Source: Liquidambar formosana
Taxonomy: Eukaryota; Streptophyta; Magnoliopsida; Saxifragales; Altingiaceae
Assembly (NCBI GenBank): GCA_039720395.1
Contig: CM077827.1
Location: 11,570,099 to 11,634,098, forward strand
Direction: 5' to 3'
DNA length: 64,000 nucleotides
Both the position numbers and the translations under genes were made by a program. Below are positions 34,875-46,029 of this stretch, in pieces. The notes beneath the pieces are model-generated. The model was not told the DNA's origin, did not search any database, and saw only the letters and a list, made by a program, of their open reading frames with translations. The stretch's first letter is position 1. Each line of letters starts with the position of its first letter.

Positions 34875-36883
34875 TGTAATGCCCGTGTCATTTAATTAAG
34901 TGGATCTCACCCTAATATATGGTTTGCATGTATATTAGTTGTTTTGTCCGGGTAAGGCATGCACGAGTATTGCATATGCATGATTTAGAATGCTGGGGCA
35001 TGTTATTTTAACTTAGTTTTAAATATTGGAGAATTTTAGTTACTACAAGCGGGAGATTGTGAGGACTCGAGCCATGAGTGATGAGGATTTTGGGTTGAAT
35101 TGTGATAAGTTATGCTTTAGGGAAACCACACGCCTCTTTTTGTGCATATTGAGTGATTTGGTCGACTGCAGGTTGTTTTGGTCGACTAAATTGCAGACAG
35201 AATGTCACGGTACTGTTCACTGGGAAGTTTGGTCGACCACTTCCTGTGTTGGTCGACTATAACGCACGAATTTTGCTGAATGGCTAGATATTTTTGGGCA
35301 AAAAGACACATATGCCCCTCCTTATTATAAAACCCCTCAAGTCCGGATCTAACACCCTCATTTCTACATTTTAAGCTCCTAACACTTAGAGAGAGAAGGA
35401 AAGAGAGGGAGGAGAGAGAAAGGACTTGTTTGGAGAGAGAAAGTGGGTTCTTGGCTTGCATATGTGGGTTTCCCACTCTCTCACTTCACTTTAATGCTTG
35501 GGGAAGCTTCCTAAGGGCTGGATCCATCTTCTACCACATTTAGTTTGTAGATCAGTTTGATTTGTGGAGCTTGGAGCTTGATCTTGCATCCAAGGCTTGG
35601 ATTTCACCCTCCTAACATATTTTTTTTCTACGTTTGGTGCAACATATTTGAGGTAGGTGTAATTTTCATGGGTTTTAACCATAGGGATGATAATGGGTTA
35701 GTACATAAGCCCATATATGTTGGATAAAAGTGTATTTTGGTGTTATTTATGAGTTTTCGTGATTTTTGGGTGTATTATCATGTATATTTTGTAATGCATG
35801 TACTGAAGGGTCAAGTTTACATAACCCTATATTTAGGGATATTAATTTTGGGAGTATATGGGTTGATGTACTTGTCATATTTTGGTTTATTTTGAAGGTA
35901 TATGCTATGTAAATTCTTGTTGGTCTATATTTTACATGTTTTACATAGCGCCCACATGTTATATAATTATGAAATAATTATATATTGTTGATTTTTGGAA
36001 TAACCGACACATGTATGAGTTTTTATGCTTTTCATGGCATTCATTGGCATAAAATGCATGAAATGGACTTAATTAAATACTTGGTAAAAGTATATTAAAG
36101 GGTCATTAGACTTGGACTACTAGCGGTCAAGGGACTTAGCGGTGTTTTCCATTCCTTTGGTCCTGGGTACTTTCCGGTTCCAGGTAGGAGCCCTTGTGTT
36201 CCCGAATCAGAGGCTACTTTCCGGTTCCAGGTAGGAACCCTTGTGTTGTCCTCTTGGAGGTGGGTTCAAATCCTCTGTTTCCGCGCGAAGACTCCTGCGG
36301 GAGTGGTCGGTAATTATGGATTATGTTAAATGGACATGAGTCGCATATCATTCATGACATTGCATGGGTTTTAATTATTTTAAGCATGATTTGTAATTGG
36401 TTATATTATCATGCTTTGGTTATTTCTATATGAAAATTATATCTACTGAGTTTTATACTCACTCCTATGTTTTATAAACCCTTTTCAGATGATTTCATAG
36501 CTGGGGAGACCTCGCCTTGAGATGTAATGCTTTGTTGGGATCAAATTTTAATATTATGGTTATGTATTAACTAAACACTTTGTATTCGGCCAATGGGCAC
36601 TAGACATGTAATAACTTATGGTTTGTAATATTTTAATTTCGTAGGTATCTTTATATGGTTTATTTAGCATGTGATGATACCAATGATGGATGACAGGAAC
36701 TTTATAACTATTTTCTACAGGATTTTGCTACGGTATGTTCCATTTACGAATGGGTCATGCCAAAATTTTTATTGAAATTACCGGTTTTCTAACACGTGTT
36801 ATTCACGTGCTTCCTAAATGATTTTCTTAATTAAACTGGTTTTATTAAAATTGAGCACGGCTTAATTAATTTGGGTCGTGACA
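34875..36883 (+). repeat. 5' LTR of Tekay G
   Basis: From TGTAATGCCCGTGTC to GGGTCGTGACA. U3 holds four TTGGTCGAC words between about 35158 and 35262. A TATA-like word (TTATTATAAAAC) lies near 35325. A tandem pair of about 43-bp units containing TACTTTCCGGTTCCAGGTAGG is at about 36168-36247. Putative intron signals lie at 35653 and 36488. Confidence 0.93.
35653..36488 (+). other. Candidate LTR intron of Tekay G
   Basis: Donor TTTGAG|GTAGGTGT and acceptor ACCCTTTTCAG|ATG (836 bp). The stem-loop TGAGT-TTTAT-ACTCA is at 36447-36461, ending 27 bases before the AG; its 3' arm has the branch-point-like CTCAC. The support is splice consensus plus the same layout in LTRs H, I and J. Confidence 0.45.
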
Positions 36884-36891
36884 ATTCTTTT

Positions 36892-36903
36892 TGGTATCAG
36901 AGC
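36892..36903 (+). promoter_or_regulatory. Primer binding site of Tekay G (tRNA-Met)
   Basis: TGGTATCAGAGC, 8 bases after the LTR end, complementary to the initiator tRNA-Met 3' end, as usual for chromoviruses. Confidence 0.92.
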
Positions 36904-37145
36904 TTGCTAGTAGGTCCATATGGGAGTATACCTGTATAATTATAATTTACATGTAGGGATAATAACATGTTGATTAAGAACTTGTTTGTGTTTTATGCGA
37001 ACCTAGAAACATGTTAGGTTACACATGTTGAATAATTTATTGGGTGTTAATGAATTAGTGTGCACATGGTATAATATAACACACACTAGAGAACAATGTT
37101 CTATCTATGGTATATATATATGATAGTTTGTTTATGTCTACTAGA

Positions 37146-39481
37146 ATGCCAAGGAACACTCGTAACAGTCGTCGTGCTGCTGAAGCCCGAGCTCGGGCTG
37201 AAGCTGAAGCACAAGCACGAGCTGAGGTTGAAGCCAATGCACAAGACCCATCACAGGTTCAGTTGGGGAATAAGTTGGAAACCCTCCACCTATACAAGAA
37301 AATTTCAATCCGGCTCAATTGGATGCCCTTTTTGCTGCCATGCAAGGACTACAGGCTAATTTAGCCACTAATACTTATCGGAACCAGGACCCAGAGTTGG
37401 TGGAGATGACTCGGAAGTCACTATTGAGGAAGGAGTTTCGTGAGGTTAAACCTTCTAGGTTTGATGGGGACCACGACCTAGTAAAGGCTAACCAATGGAT
37501 TCGTAGGGTGAAAGCTGATTTGAAATTAGCTCGCATACCCAAGTCCTATTGGGTGGAATTTACCTCTAGCCTGTTCATTGACATGGCTGAGGATTGGTGG
37601 ACTAGCCAAGGTTCACTTGAGGAGTTGGGAGCTATGACTTGGGAGCAATTTGAGTCCAAGTTCAACGACAATTTTTATCCGGAAGCCTTTAAGAACAACA
37701 AGATCCGGGAACTGATGAATTTGAAGCAAGGGGAGATGACTGCTCAACAGTACACCTCCAAGTTTGTGGAGTTGTGTAGATTTTCTATGGGAATGAATAC
37801 AGATGAGAAAGAAAAGTGTAGGAGATACGAATGGGGTTTGAACCGTACTCTGCAAGGCAAGGTGAATCATTTAATGATTAATGATTTCAAGAGACTTGTG
37901 AGTTCTGTTTTAGCTGCTGAAGAGGAACACCTAGGCTATAGAGAAGACAGGGCTCTAGAGAGAGAACGCAGAAGGAATAATCCACAACCACGAAAGGATG
38001 GTGCTAGTGGTTCTGGTACAGGGAAGAAGCCACAACAGCAGGGTGGAGGTTCTAGAACTAATCCCAACCTTCGTCCTAAAGGGATTCAATTCAAACCACC
38101 TCCACCAGGGAAGAATAGTAGTAGTAGCAGTTCCAGTGGAAGTAGTGGAAGCCAGAAGACGTGTTTTCACAGTAAACAGAAGGGGCATATCAAACCTAAT
38201 TGTCCATTGTTGACTGGGGGTTCATCATCTTCCCGGCAACCATCTGTGAATTCCCCACCACCATATTTCCCCCAACAAGGATACGGTTATCAGGGACAAT
38301 CACCAATGCCAGTGCATTCTCAGTCCTATTTTATGCCACCCCCATATTATGGACAACAACACATCACCCAGCCGTACCAACAGCAATATTATCAACCACC
38401 TCAGTACCCACAACCTCAATACCAATCACCGCAACAGCAGCAGCTACCACAGGGATATGGTCAGCAACCCCAGAATCGCCAGGGGCGCAGTGGAGGTGGT
38501 AGTGGAAGAGGACAAAGTAATCGTCAACATGGGCAAGTGTTTGCTATGCATCGCTGGGAAGAAGGAGCTTCTAATGCAGTGGTTGAAGGTACATTCCTAG
38601 TCTTTGGAGTATGGGCTAAAGTTTTGTTCGATCCGGGATCCACACATTCATTTATTTCTTCATCGTTTGCTAATACTTTGGAATTGAAGTATGATGATTT
38701 GGGTTTTACATTGGAAGTAGATACTCCTCTTGGGAATTGTTTCATGACTAGTTATATTTGCCGTGAGTGTTGTATTAACATTGTGGGTCAGGAGATGTTG
38801 ATAGATCTCATCATTTTAGATGTATCTGGTTATGATATCATCATTGGCATAGATTGGTTAGCCAATTATAGAGCTGTAATGGATTGTTACAAGAAGAAGG
38901 TAACTTTCCATAATTCTAGTGGTGAAGTTTTCTCTTTCTATGGAGATAGACATATTCTCCATCCGGATATCTTGTTTGATATCCAGATTCGGCGTTTCAA
39001 GAAAAGTAGTTATTTGAGTTTTCTAGCGGCAATCAAGGGTGAAGATGCTGAGGGCATACATCCCCACCACATTCCCGTTGTACGAGAATTTCTTGATGTA
39101 TTCCCAGATGAATTACCAGGTTTGCCCCCTAGGAGGGAGGTAGACTTTACTATTGATTTGCAACTGGGAACGGGACCCATTTCTATTATGCCATATAGAA
39201 TGGCTCCTGTTGAGCTTAGAGAGTTAAAGACTCAGATTGAAGAACTCATGGCGAAAGGTTTTATTCAGGAGAGTAGATCACCATGGGGTGCACCTGTACT
39301 TTTTGTGAAGAAGAAGGATGGGTCCTTGAGATTATATATTGACTATAGACAGTTGAATCGTGTTACCATCAAGAACAAGTATCCATTGCCTCGTATTGAT
39401 GATTTATTTAACCAGTTACGCGGGTCCCAGTTCTTTTCCAAGATTGACTTGCATTCTGGTTATCATCAGATGCTTGTTTGA
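37146..39481 (+). pseudogene. Tekay G gag, protease and first part of RT
   Basis: The ATG opens MPRNTRNSRRAAEARARAEA, an Ala/Arg/Glu helix. A one-base shift near 37283 moves to the main frame ([20 protein letters not shown]). The Gag core ([15 protein letters not shown]) follows, then a Ser/Gly linker and a zinc knuckle whose second Cys is Ser ([14 protein letters not shown], about 38160-38201). A long Gln/Pro/Tyr-rich segment comes next, then protease with [12 protein letters not shown] (about 38625) and the RT start ([18 protein letters not shown]). A TGA at 39479-39481, probably from an Arg CGA, ends the frame in RT before the catalytic motif. Confidence 0.93.
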
Positions 39482-40654
39482 GCTGAAGATGTTGAGAAGA
39501 CTGCTTTTAATTCTCGATATGGTCATTATGAGTTTTTGGTGATGCCTTTCGGATTGACCAATGCACCTGCAGCTTTTATGGACTTGATGAATCGTGTGTT
39601 TCGTCCTTATCTAGATCAATTTGTAGTTGTATTTATTGATGATATTTTGGTATATTCGAGGACTCAAGAGGAACACGCACATCATTTGGCAATTGTATTG
39701 CAGACTTTGAGAGAGCATAGGTTGTATGCCAAGTGGGAGAAGTGTGACTTCTGGTTGAACCAAGTGAAGTTTTTGGGACACATAGTATCTGAAGAAGGTA
39801 TTGCAGTAGACCCGTCTAAAGTTGAAGCTATATTGAATTGGCCTAGACCCAGGAACATGACAGAGATTCGCAGTTTCCTAGGATTGGCAGGTTATTACCG
39901 GAGATTTGTAGAAGGTTTTTCTAGTATTGCTGCACCTCTTACGAGGTTGACCAGGAAGGATATACCCTTTGTTTGGGACGATGCTTGTGAGGAAGCATTT
40001 GAAGAGTTGAAGTCTTGTCTGACATCTGCACCAGTTTTGATCATTCCAACTAGTGGTTTGGGGTATACCGTGTATTGTGATGCATTTTTGAGTGGATTGG
40101 GATGTGTGTTGATGCAAACTGAGAGAGTTGTTGCATACGGTTCTAGACAGTTGAAGCCGCATGAGATGAATTATCCTACTCATGATTTAGAGCTTGCAGC
40201 TGTAGTATTTGCACTGAAACTTTGGAGATGTTATTTGTATGGTGAGAAGTTTGAGGTCTTATCTGACCATAAGAGTCTGAAGTATATTTTTACCCAAAGG
40301 GATTTGAATCTCAGGCAGAGAAGGTGGGTGGAGTATTTGGAAGATTATGATTTTGAATTGAAGTATCACCCTGGGAAAGCTAATGTTGTTGCAGATGCTT
40401 TGAGCAGGAAGTCTTGTGGGACTTTATATAGTATTTCTGTCCACCATAGGAGGATGGTGAATGCCTTGTGTGACCATAACTTGTTTGTTGGTGGTTTGGC
40501 AGGTAAAGAATGTGTCTATAATTTGGTGAGACCTTACCCCATCCCCAAGATTGTGGAAGCTCAATATTCAGATCCCAAGTTGGTGGATATCCGTGGTAGA
40601 TTAAAGCATGGTGAAGAAGTATTTGGATGGACCATAGATCCTAATGGGGTTTGA
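39482..40654 (+). pseudogene. Tekay G RT catalytic part and RNase H
   Basis: This continues in the same frame after the [15 protein letters not shown] and FIDDILVYS form the RT active site. The thumb has [10 protein letters not shown]. RNase H has [11 protein letters not shown] (first Asp), [25 protein letters not shown] and a [14 protein letters not shown] end. A one-base deletion near 40650 shifts the frame before the integrase. Confidence 0.94.
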
Positions 40655-41970
40655 GGTACCAGAATAGACTTGCAGTTCCATGTAATGAGAAGATTAAGGA
40701 AGAAGTTCTTAGTCTTGCTCACCGATCGAAGTTTTCTATTCATCCAGGCAATAATAAGATGTATAGAGACTTGAAAAGGCAGTTCTGGTGGAAAGGTATG
40801 AAGTGTGACATGGCAAGGTTTGTTGCTAAGTGTTACACATGTCAACAGGTTAAAGCTGACTATAGGAAGCCTTTTGGGTAATTGCAGCCTTTACCACCGC
40901 CTCAGTGGAAATGGGAGGAAATCACTATGGATTTCATCAGCGGGTTGCCGCGCACTCAGAGAGGCCATGACACTATTTGGGTAGTAGTGGACCGCTTCAC
41001 TAAGTCCGCTCACTTTATGGCTGTGCGATCGACTGACTCAACTGAGAAGTTGGCTCGGTTGTACATCAGAGAGATAGTACGTTTGCATAGAGTCCCTAAA
41101 TCAATTGTATCTGATAGAGATCCTCATTTCCTTTCTCAGTTTTGGCAGAGTTTACAAAGGGAGTTGGGTACTCGGTTACACCTTAGTTCAGCCTATCATC
41201 CACAGACAGATAGGCAAACTGAGCGTGTTAATCAAATCTTGGAGGATATGTTGCGAGCATGTGTTTTGGACTTTAAAGGAAGTTGGCAAGAACACTTGGC
41301 TCTGGCAGAGTTTTCTTACAATAACAGTTTTCAGACTAGCATCGGGATGGCACCTTTCGAGGCGTTGTATGGGAGACCATGTAGATCTCCTATGTGTTGG
41401 GCAGAGACTGGTGAAAGAACCTTACTGGGACCAGAGTTGATTCAGGAGACCACAGATAAAGTCAAACTCATCAGAGAGCGACTTAAGACAGTTCAGAGTA
41501 GGTACAAGAGCGATGCTGATAAGCGACAAACACCTTTGACTTTTCAACTTGGAGACTTTGTAATGTTGAAAGTGTCACCTCGGAAGGGAGTATTTCGTTT
41601 TGGCAAGAAAGGGAAGCTTGCACCACGTTTCATTGGACCATTTAGGATTATTGGCACTAGAGGTCTCAATGCTTATGAGTTGGCATTACCATTGCAGTTT
41701 GGTAAAGTGCACAATGTGTTCCACGTGTCCATGTTACGCAAGTATGTTCATGATCCAGCTCATGTGATTGATTGGCAAGATATCGAAGTGGAGGAAGATG
41801 CCACCTATGCGGAATATCCTATCCGGGTTTTGGATTATCGTGAAAAGGTCTTACATGGTAAGACTATTCCTTTGGTAAAAGTATTATGGAACCATCATGG
41901 CGAAGAAGAAGCTACTTGGGAATTGGAGTGGTTCATGCGTGAAACCTATCCATATCTGTTCGACAATTAA
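40651..41970 (+). pseudogene. Tekay G integrase with chromodomain
   Basis: The zinc-binding segment (HRSKFSIHPG...CYTCQQVK) is followed by a TAA at 40879-40881. The core is then intact: MDFISGLPR (first Asp), SIVSDRDPHF (second), QTERVNQILE (Glu). The GPF/Y-type region (RFIGPFRI) and a C-terminal chromodomain-like segment (PIRVLDYREKVLHGKTIPLV...EEATWELE) follow. In chromoviruses this last part is thought to guide insertion to heterochromatin. The product would be complete apart from the single TAA. Confidence 0.94.
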
Positions 41971-42000
41971 GGTAAGATTTGAATTCAAGGACGAATTCTC

Positions 42001-42017
42001 TTTTAGGAGGGAGGAAT
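42001..42017 (+). promoter_or_regulatory. Polypurine tract of Tekay G
   Basis: TTTTAGGAGGGAGGAAT directly before the 3' LTR start TGTAATG. Confidence 0.85.
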
Positions 42018-42504
42018 TGTAATGCTCGTGTCATTTAATTAGGTGGATCTCACCCTAATATATGGTTTGCATGTATATTAGTTGTTTTGTCAGGGTAAGG
42101 CATGCACGAGTATTGCATATGCATGATTTAGAATGCTGGGGCATGTTATTTTAACTTAGTTTTAAATATTGGAGAATTTTAGTTACTACAAGCGGGAGAT
42201 TGTGAGGACTCGAGCCATGAGTGATGAGGATTTTGGGTTGAATTGTGATAAGTTATGCTTTAGGGAAACCACACGCCTCTTTTTGTGCATATTGAGTGAT
42301 TAGGTCAACTGCAGGTTGTTTTGGTTGACTAAATTGCAGACAGAATGTCACGGTACTGTTCACTGGGAAGTTTGGTCGACCACTTCCTGTGTTGGTCGAC
42401 TATAACGCACGAATTTTGCTAAATGGCTAGATATTTTTGGGCAAAAAGACGCATATGCCCCTCCTTATTATAAAACCCCTCAAGTCCGGATCTAACACCC
42501 TCAT
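42018..42504 (+). repeat. 3' LTR of Tekay G, truncated after 487 bp
   Basis: Collinear with the first 487 bp of the 5' LTR, then broken at CACCCTCAT|GAAAATAGG. The missing 1.5 kb does not reappear in the window. The following sequence is Tat E. Confidence 0.95.
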
Positions 42505-42720
42505 GAAAATAGGTGAGTTAGAAGGCTCCCCTCATGTGTTTTTATAGGGAAAGGGTCACAAATTCGAGTCCTAAAGGGAGTAGAACCGTCAAAATAGGAA
42601 AAAACCTGAAAAATCGCGAAAAAACGCGTCAACCTCGGGTAACCGTCTGGGGCTGGACGATCAGCCGTCTAGGCCCAGACGGCTAACCATCTGGGGCCAG
42701 ATGGTCACCCGAGGCCCCCG
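42505..42720 (-). promoter_or_regulatory. Orphan promoter: three-lobed palindrome plus TATA, gene lost
   Basis: On the minus strand an 82-bp block (42714-42633) has perfect outer arms CCTCGGGT/ACCCGAGG and three hairpins. Two of these are perfect: ACCATCTGG/CCAGATGGT and AGCCGTCT/AGACGGCT. A TATA box, CCTATAAAAAC, is about 85 bp downstream (42548-42538). The transcript would run into the junction with G at 42504, so the gene it served is gone. It may have been a second antisense gene of Tat E. Confidence 0.55.
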
Positions 42721-42993
42721 CCTTGTTTTGCCTTGTTTTGCCCGGTTTTGCCTATTTTCGCGTTCGGATGGCCTTTTTAGGCCATTTTCACTCCTATGAA
42801 TTCACATTGACTCAAATTTTCATGAGAAAGGCACCATAACATCATCATGATAGATTCAAACAAGCACAACAAGTATCCATAGCAAGGGATAAGAGAGTTG
42901 GTTTTAGGTGGCAATTACAAAACACAAGCATGAAATGAAAAAGATAGCCATTGTCTCATTGTTTCTACAAGCCCAACAAGAAAGTAAATGAAC

Positions 42994-45660
42994 TCAGCGG
43001 TTCCCAGAGCTTCTTTTGTGGCTCGGCCCAACTCCGTCACGACCCCCACGAGGTCCTCTAGGAGGGCGCATTGCTGGTGGTGGCTGCATATACAAAATCC
43101 ATTGCAAAGAAGTCAAATATGAGAATAGGGTTGGTTGAAAACCACAAATAGGAACTTTAAAATGGGTTGAACACTTACCATAACATCTAAACGAGCTTCC
43201 GCCATGGATTTGGCTAGGCTCATCCTCACAAGGTCACGCCTCAAGCCCTCACTCAGGTTAATAAACTCTTGGGCATATGCCGCAGGCACCTAAGATAATC
43301 AATAAGGATAAAATTGAAGGTAATGTTCAAAGAAAGAAAAGAAATACCCATAAAGAGAACTCACCTGTTCTCGATTTGGGTCGATCCTGGGGGATTCATC
43401 GAATGCAGGATGAGTAATGGCGGTCTTGACAAAGTCTGACCCACAGCACAAATCAATGAACCAATTAGGCTGAGGCAAGGGTAGTGACCTATCCCCCTCC
43501 ATCTCATCATCCTCAGAGCCAGGAACCACTCCTGAGCCCACTGTAGAGCTATGCCCTCGTGCTCGTCGACCCTGCAAGTGTTCACCTATTAAATAGAGTC
43601 TCTATCAAAAGAAAAGGCTAGGAAAATGTTGAAGACTTACCCCCTGAGGAGGAAGGCCTGTCACCCTGGGCCTCATCAAATATTGGAGACAAAAAGTGTC
43701 ATATGCAATGTCAGAAGAAGTGAACTCCTCCGCATCCCAGCCTCTCAAGGCATCCCACAACTCCTCCCCCTCCATTAAGTTAGCATGCCTCATGTTAAGT
43801 GGTGGAGGCATTGGAGCCATGGCGGCATTCACATCACCCATGACTTGTCGTAAGACACACTCCCCTAGGTACCAGTACCTACCCACGGGGCCTTCCAAGA
43901 GCACCCTCTTGCCAGTTAGCATCAGGCTAGGAATGCATCGCTTGGGTAGCATTGGCACCCATATCTTCCATGGATTCCATTCAATCTGTTCAAAAATCCA
44001 AAAATGAGAAATTGGGAGTAAAAAGAAAAGGAAAAGAATAGGGAAAGAATTTCACCATATCAGCAGTGAGGCTTGCTAGGTGAGCTCTAGCAAAGGCGTA
44101 ATCATGATGATTCGCCGCCCGGATGGACACATAACTAGGAGAGTAATTCTTGAGGGTAGGCCATTCGATGGTTTCCTCAGCAAGGGATGGGCGACATAGG
44201 TTGAGGTACTCATAGCACCAAACCTATCAAAAGTTGAGAAAAGAGTCAAAAAGAAAAGATAATATAAGAAAAAAAATAAAAAGAAATGAAAGGGAAGTGG
44301 CATTACCTCCCAAACAAAGGGCATCCCGCTGAAGTCCTTGGTCACACCGCGTGACATGTCACACATTGTGCGATACATGGTGGCTAGAGCAGCCCCTCCC
44401 CAGTTGAATTTCTTGATCTTGTTAACATCCTCCATGCTTGCAAGAAGACCCAAAGGGGCTAGGTCGCCCGTCCCGGCAAAGAATGTGCATGAGATCATGT
44501 ACAGAAGGAATGCCCTTGTAATACAATCGGGGCTCACACCTTCGCTCTCCCTTTGTTTGGCAAACTTGTTGAAAAGCCAAGTGCGGCGCACTGCTTTCTT
44601 GATTACCTCAACTTCCATCCCAAGGTAAGCTAAGAGATAATCCTCATCCATGTGAGCCTCCTCATAGAACTCCAAGCTTTTGCCTTTAATGCTTAAGCCC
44701 GTGATCATGGTGAAGTCCTTGGGGGTTAGTGTCATCTCCTCAAAGCCAAAATGGAATGTATTGGTGGTGTCCCACCATAGCTCAGACAAGGCTAGCAAGG
44801 CTTGCTTATCACATTGGTCATTCCACAAAGAGTCTAGGAATGGACCAAAACCGGCCTTTTCGACATAGCCCTTGGTAATGGGTTGGAAGTTTTCCATGTT
44901 CCGCCACCATTCAATGAGTCCTTTGACAGAGGACCGAGTGCGCATGTCTTGAAAGTTGGGCTATAGCCATTAAAAACACCTTGAGAGTTAGTTGAAAGAA
45001 CATGGAAATAATAAACCTACACTAGCAATTGGTTTCAAATCATTTTCTAAAAGATGTCAAAAAGTTGTTTTTATTCATGAAATGAATTGCTAATGTATGT
45101 TTATGAGTTTACTTGTTCTTATGCCTTAATTTGGCAAGGATTGAACACTTTTTTATCACTTGGGCATTTTATCGAACACTTGGTGGGTGACACCTCCCAA
45201 GCCTTGAAACAAAAGAATTTTGTATGATCAATCCTTGCTAAATCATAGCATATTACTCACTTGAATGTTTACTTGTTGATATACATTGATTTGGTGAAGA
45301 TTGAACATCTTTATTTCACTTGGGAATTTTATCAAATACTTGGTGGATGCCATTTTTCAAGCTTTCAAATGAAAAGAATTTGTGTGTTCAATCCTTGCCA
45401 AATCAAGGGATATCACTCAACAACCCAAGGGGTATTCAAAAGAAGTAGAAGGGAACGCAATTTCATCAAAAGAATCGAAAGATTCAAAAGAAAAGTGTTA
45501 AGTTGGGTAAACTTACTTCTTGTTGGGAATGGAGGAATGAGAGATGCTTGTGGGGTTCAAGCAACACCTTATCTTGTGGAGTATCATAGAGTGGTGCCTT
45601 GTACTTGATTTTAACCCCATAGAATGGATACTTGGTGCTTGAGTCCTTGCTTGATGACAT
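42994..45660 (-). CDS. Seven-exon plant mobile domain gene carried antisense in Tat E
   Basis: Exons: 45660-45517, 44960-44307, 44223-44056, 43985-43641, 43571-43365, 43289-43179, 43083-42994. All six introns (69-556 bp) have GT...AG ends with good donors (GTAAGT, GTGAGT) and acceptors (TGCAG, GATAG). Every exon is a multiple of three, so all introns are in phase 0. The product is 572 aa with no stop. It starts MSSSKDSSTKYPFYG. Residues about 117-138 (FHFGFEEMTLTPKDFTMITGL) form the plant mobile domain signature. The C-terminus is rich in Arg/Gly/Pro (MRPPRGPRGGRDG) and could bind RNA. Because the gene runs opposite to the element, its introns are not spliced from element RNA and survive retrotransposition. 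The function is unknown; relatives of the host MAIN/MAIL proteins act in silencing. Confidence 0.8.
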
Positions 45661-46029
45661 TCTTGATGATGGAGTTGGGTTTGTGAAAAATGGGTTTGAT
45701 TTGGTTTGATTTCCAAAGATGATGTGAATTGGTTGTTTTGATTGTTAAATGGGCTTGATTTGTTGTTTTTTTTATGTGCATTTGATGTTTGAATTGAATG
45801 TTTTTGAAGTAGGAATGAGAGAATGAGAGAAGGAGAAGATAGGATGAGAGTTTAGAGAGAGAAACTCTCTAATTTTCGAGCTAGGAGAATGTGGGAATGA
45901 GTGGGCAAGAGTTGGGTTTTATAAACCCAGATTTTTCCTTGGTGGGCTCGGGTAACCGTCCCCCCTTGGACGGTCAGCCGTCTTGCCCTGGACGGTTGAC
46001 CATCTGAGGGCAGATGGTCACCCTAGCCC
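45661..46029 (-). promoter_or_regulatory. Promoter and 5' UTR of the antisense gene in E
   Basis: The lobed palindrome is at 46029-45944 (86 bp, outer arms GGGCTAGGGT/ACCCGAGCCC, lobes such as ACCATCTG/CAGATGGT and ACCGTCC/GGACGGT). The TATA box lies at 45926-45917 in a near-palindrome. The pyrimidine-rich 5' UTR matches that of the gene in D up to about 45810 and then diverges completely until the ATG at 45660. Confidence 0.75.

Larger units (their letters stand above)
34875..42504 (+). mobile_element. Tekay-clade chromovirus G, right LTR truncated
   Basis: A Ty3/gypsy element with a 2,009-bp 5' LTR, tRNA-Met primer site, gag-pro-RT-RNase H-integrase-chromodomain, a polypurine tract and the first 487 bp of the 3' LTR. 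Over those 487 bp the LTRs differ at 8 sites with no indels (1.6%). The C-terminal chromodomain-like segment and domain order place it in the Tekay/Del clade. There are two frameshifts and two nonsense codons. The 5-bp duplication at the left would be TGTGT; the right copy is lost with the truncation. Confidence 0.93.
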
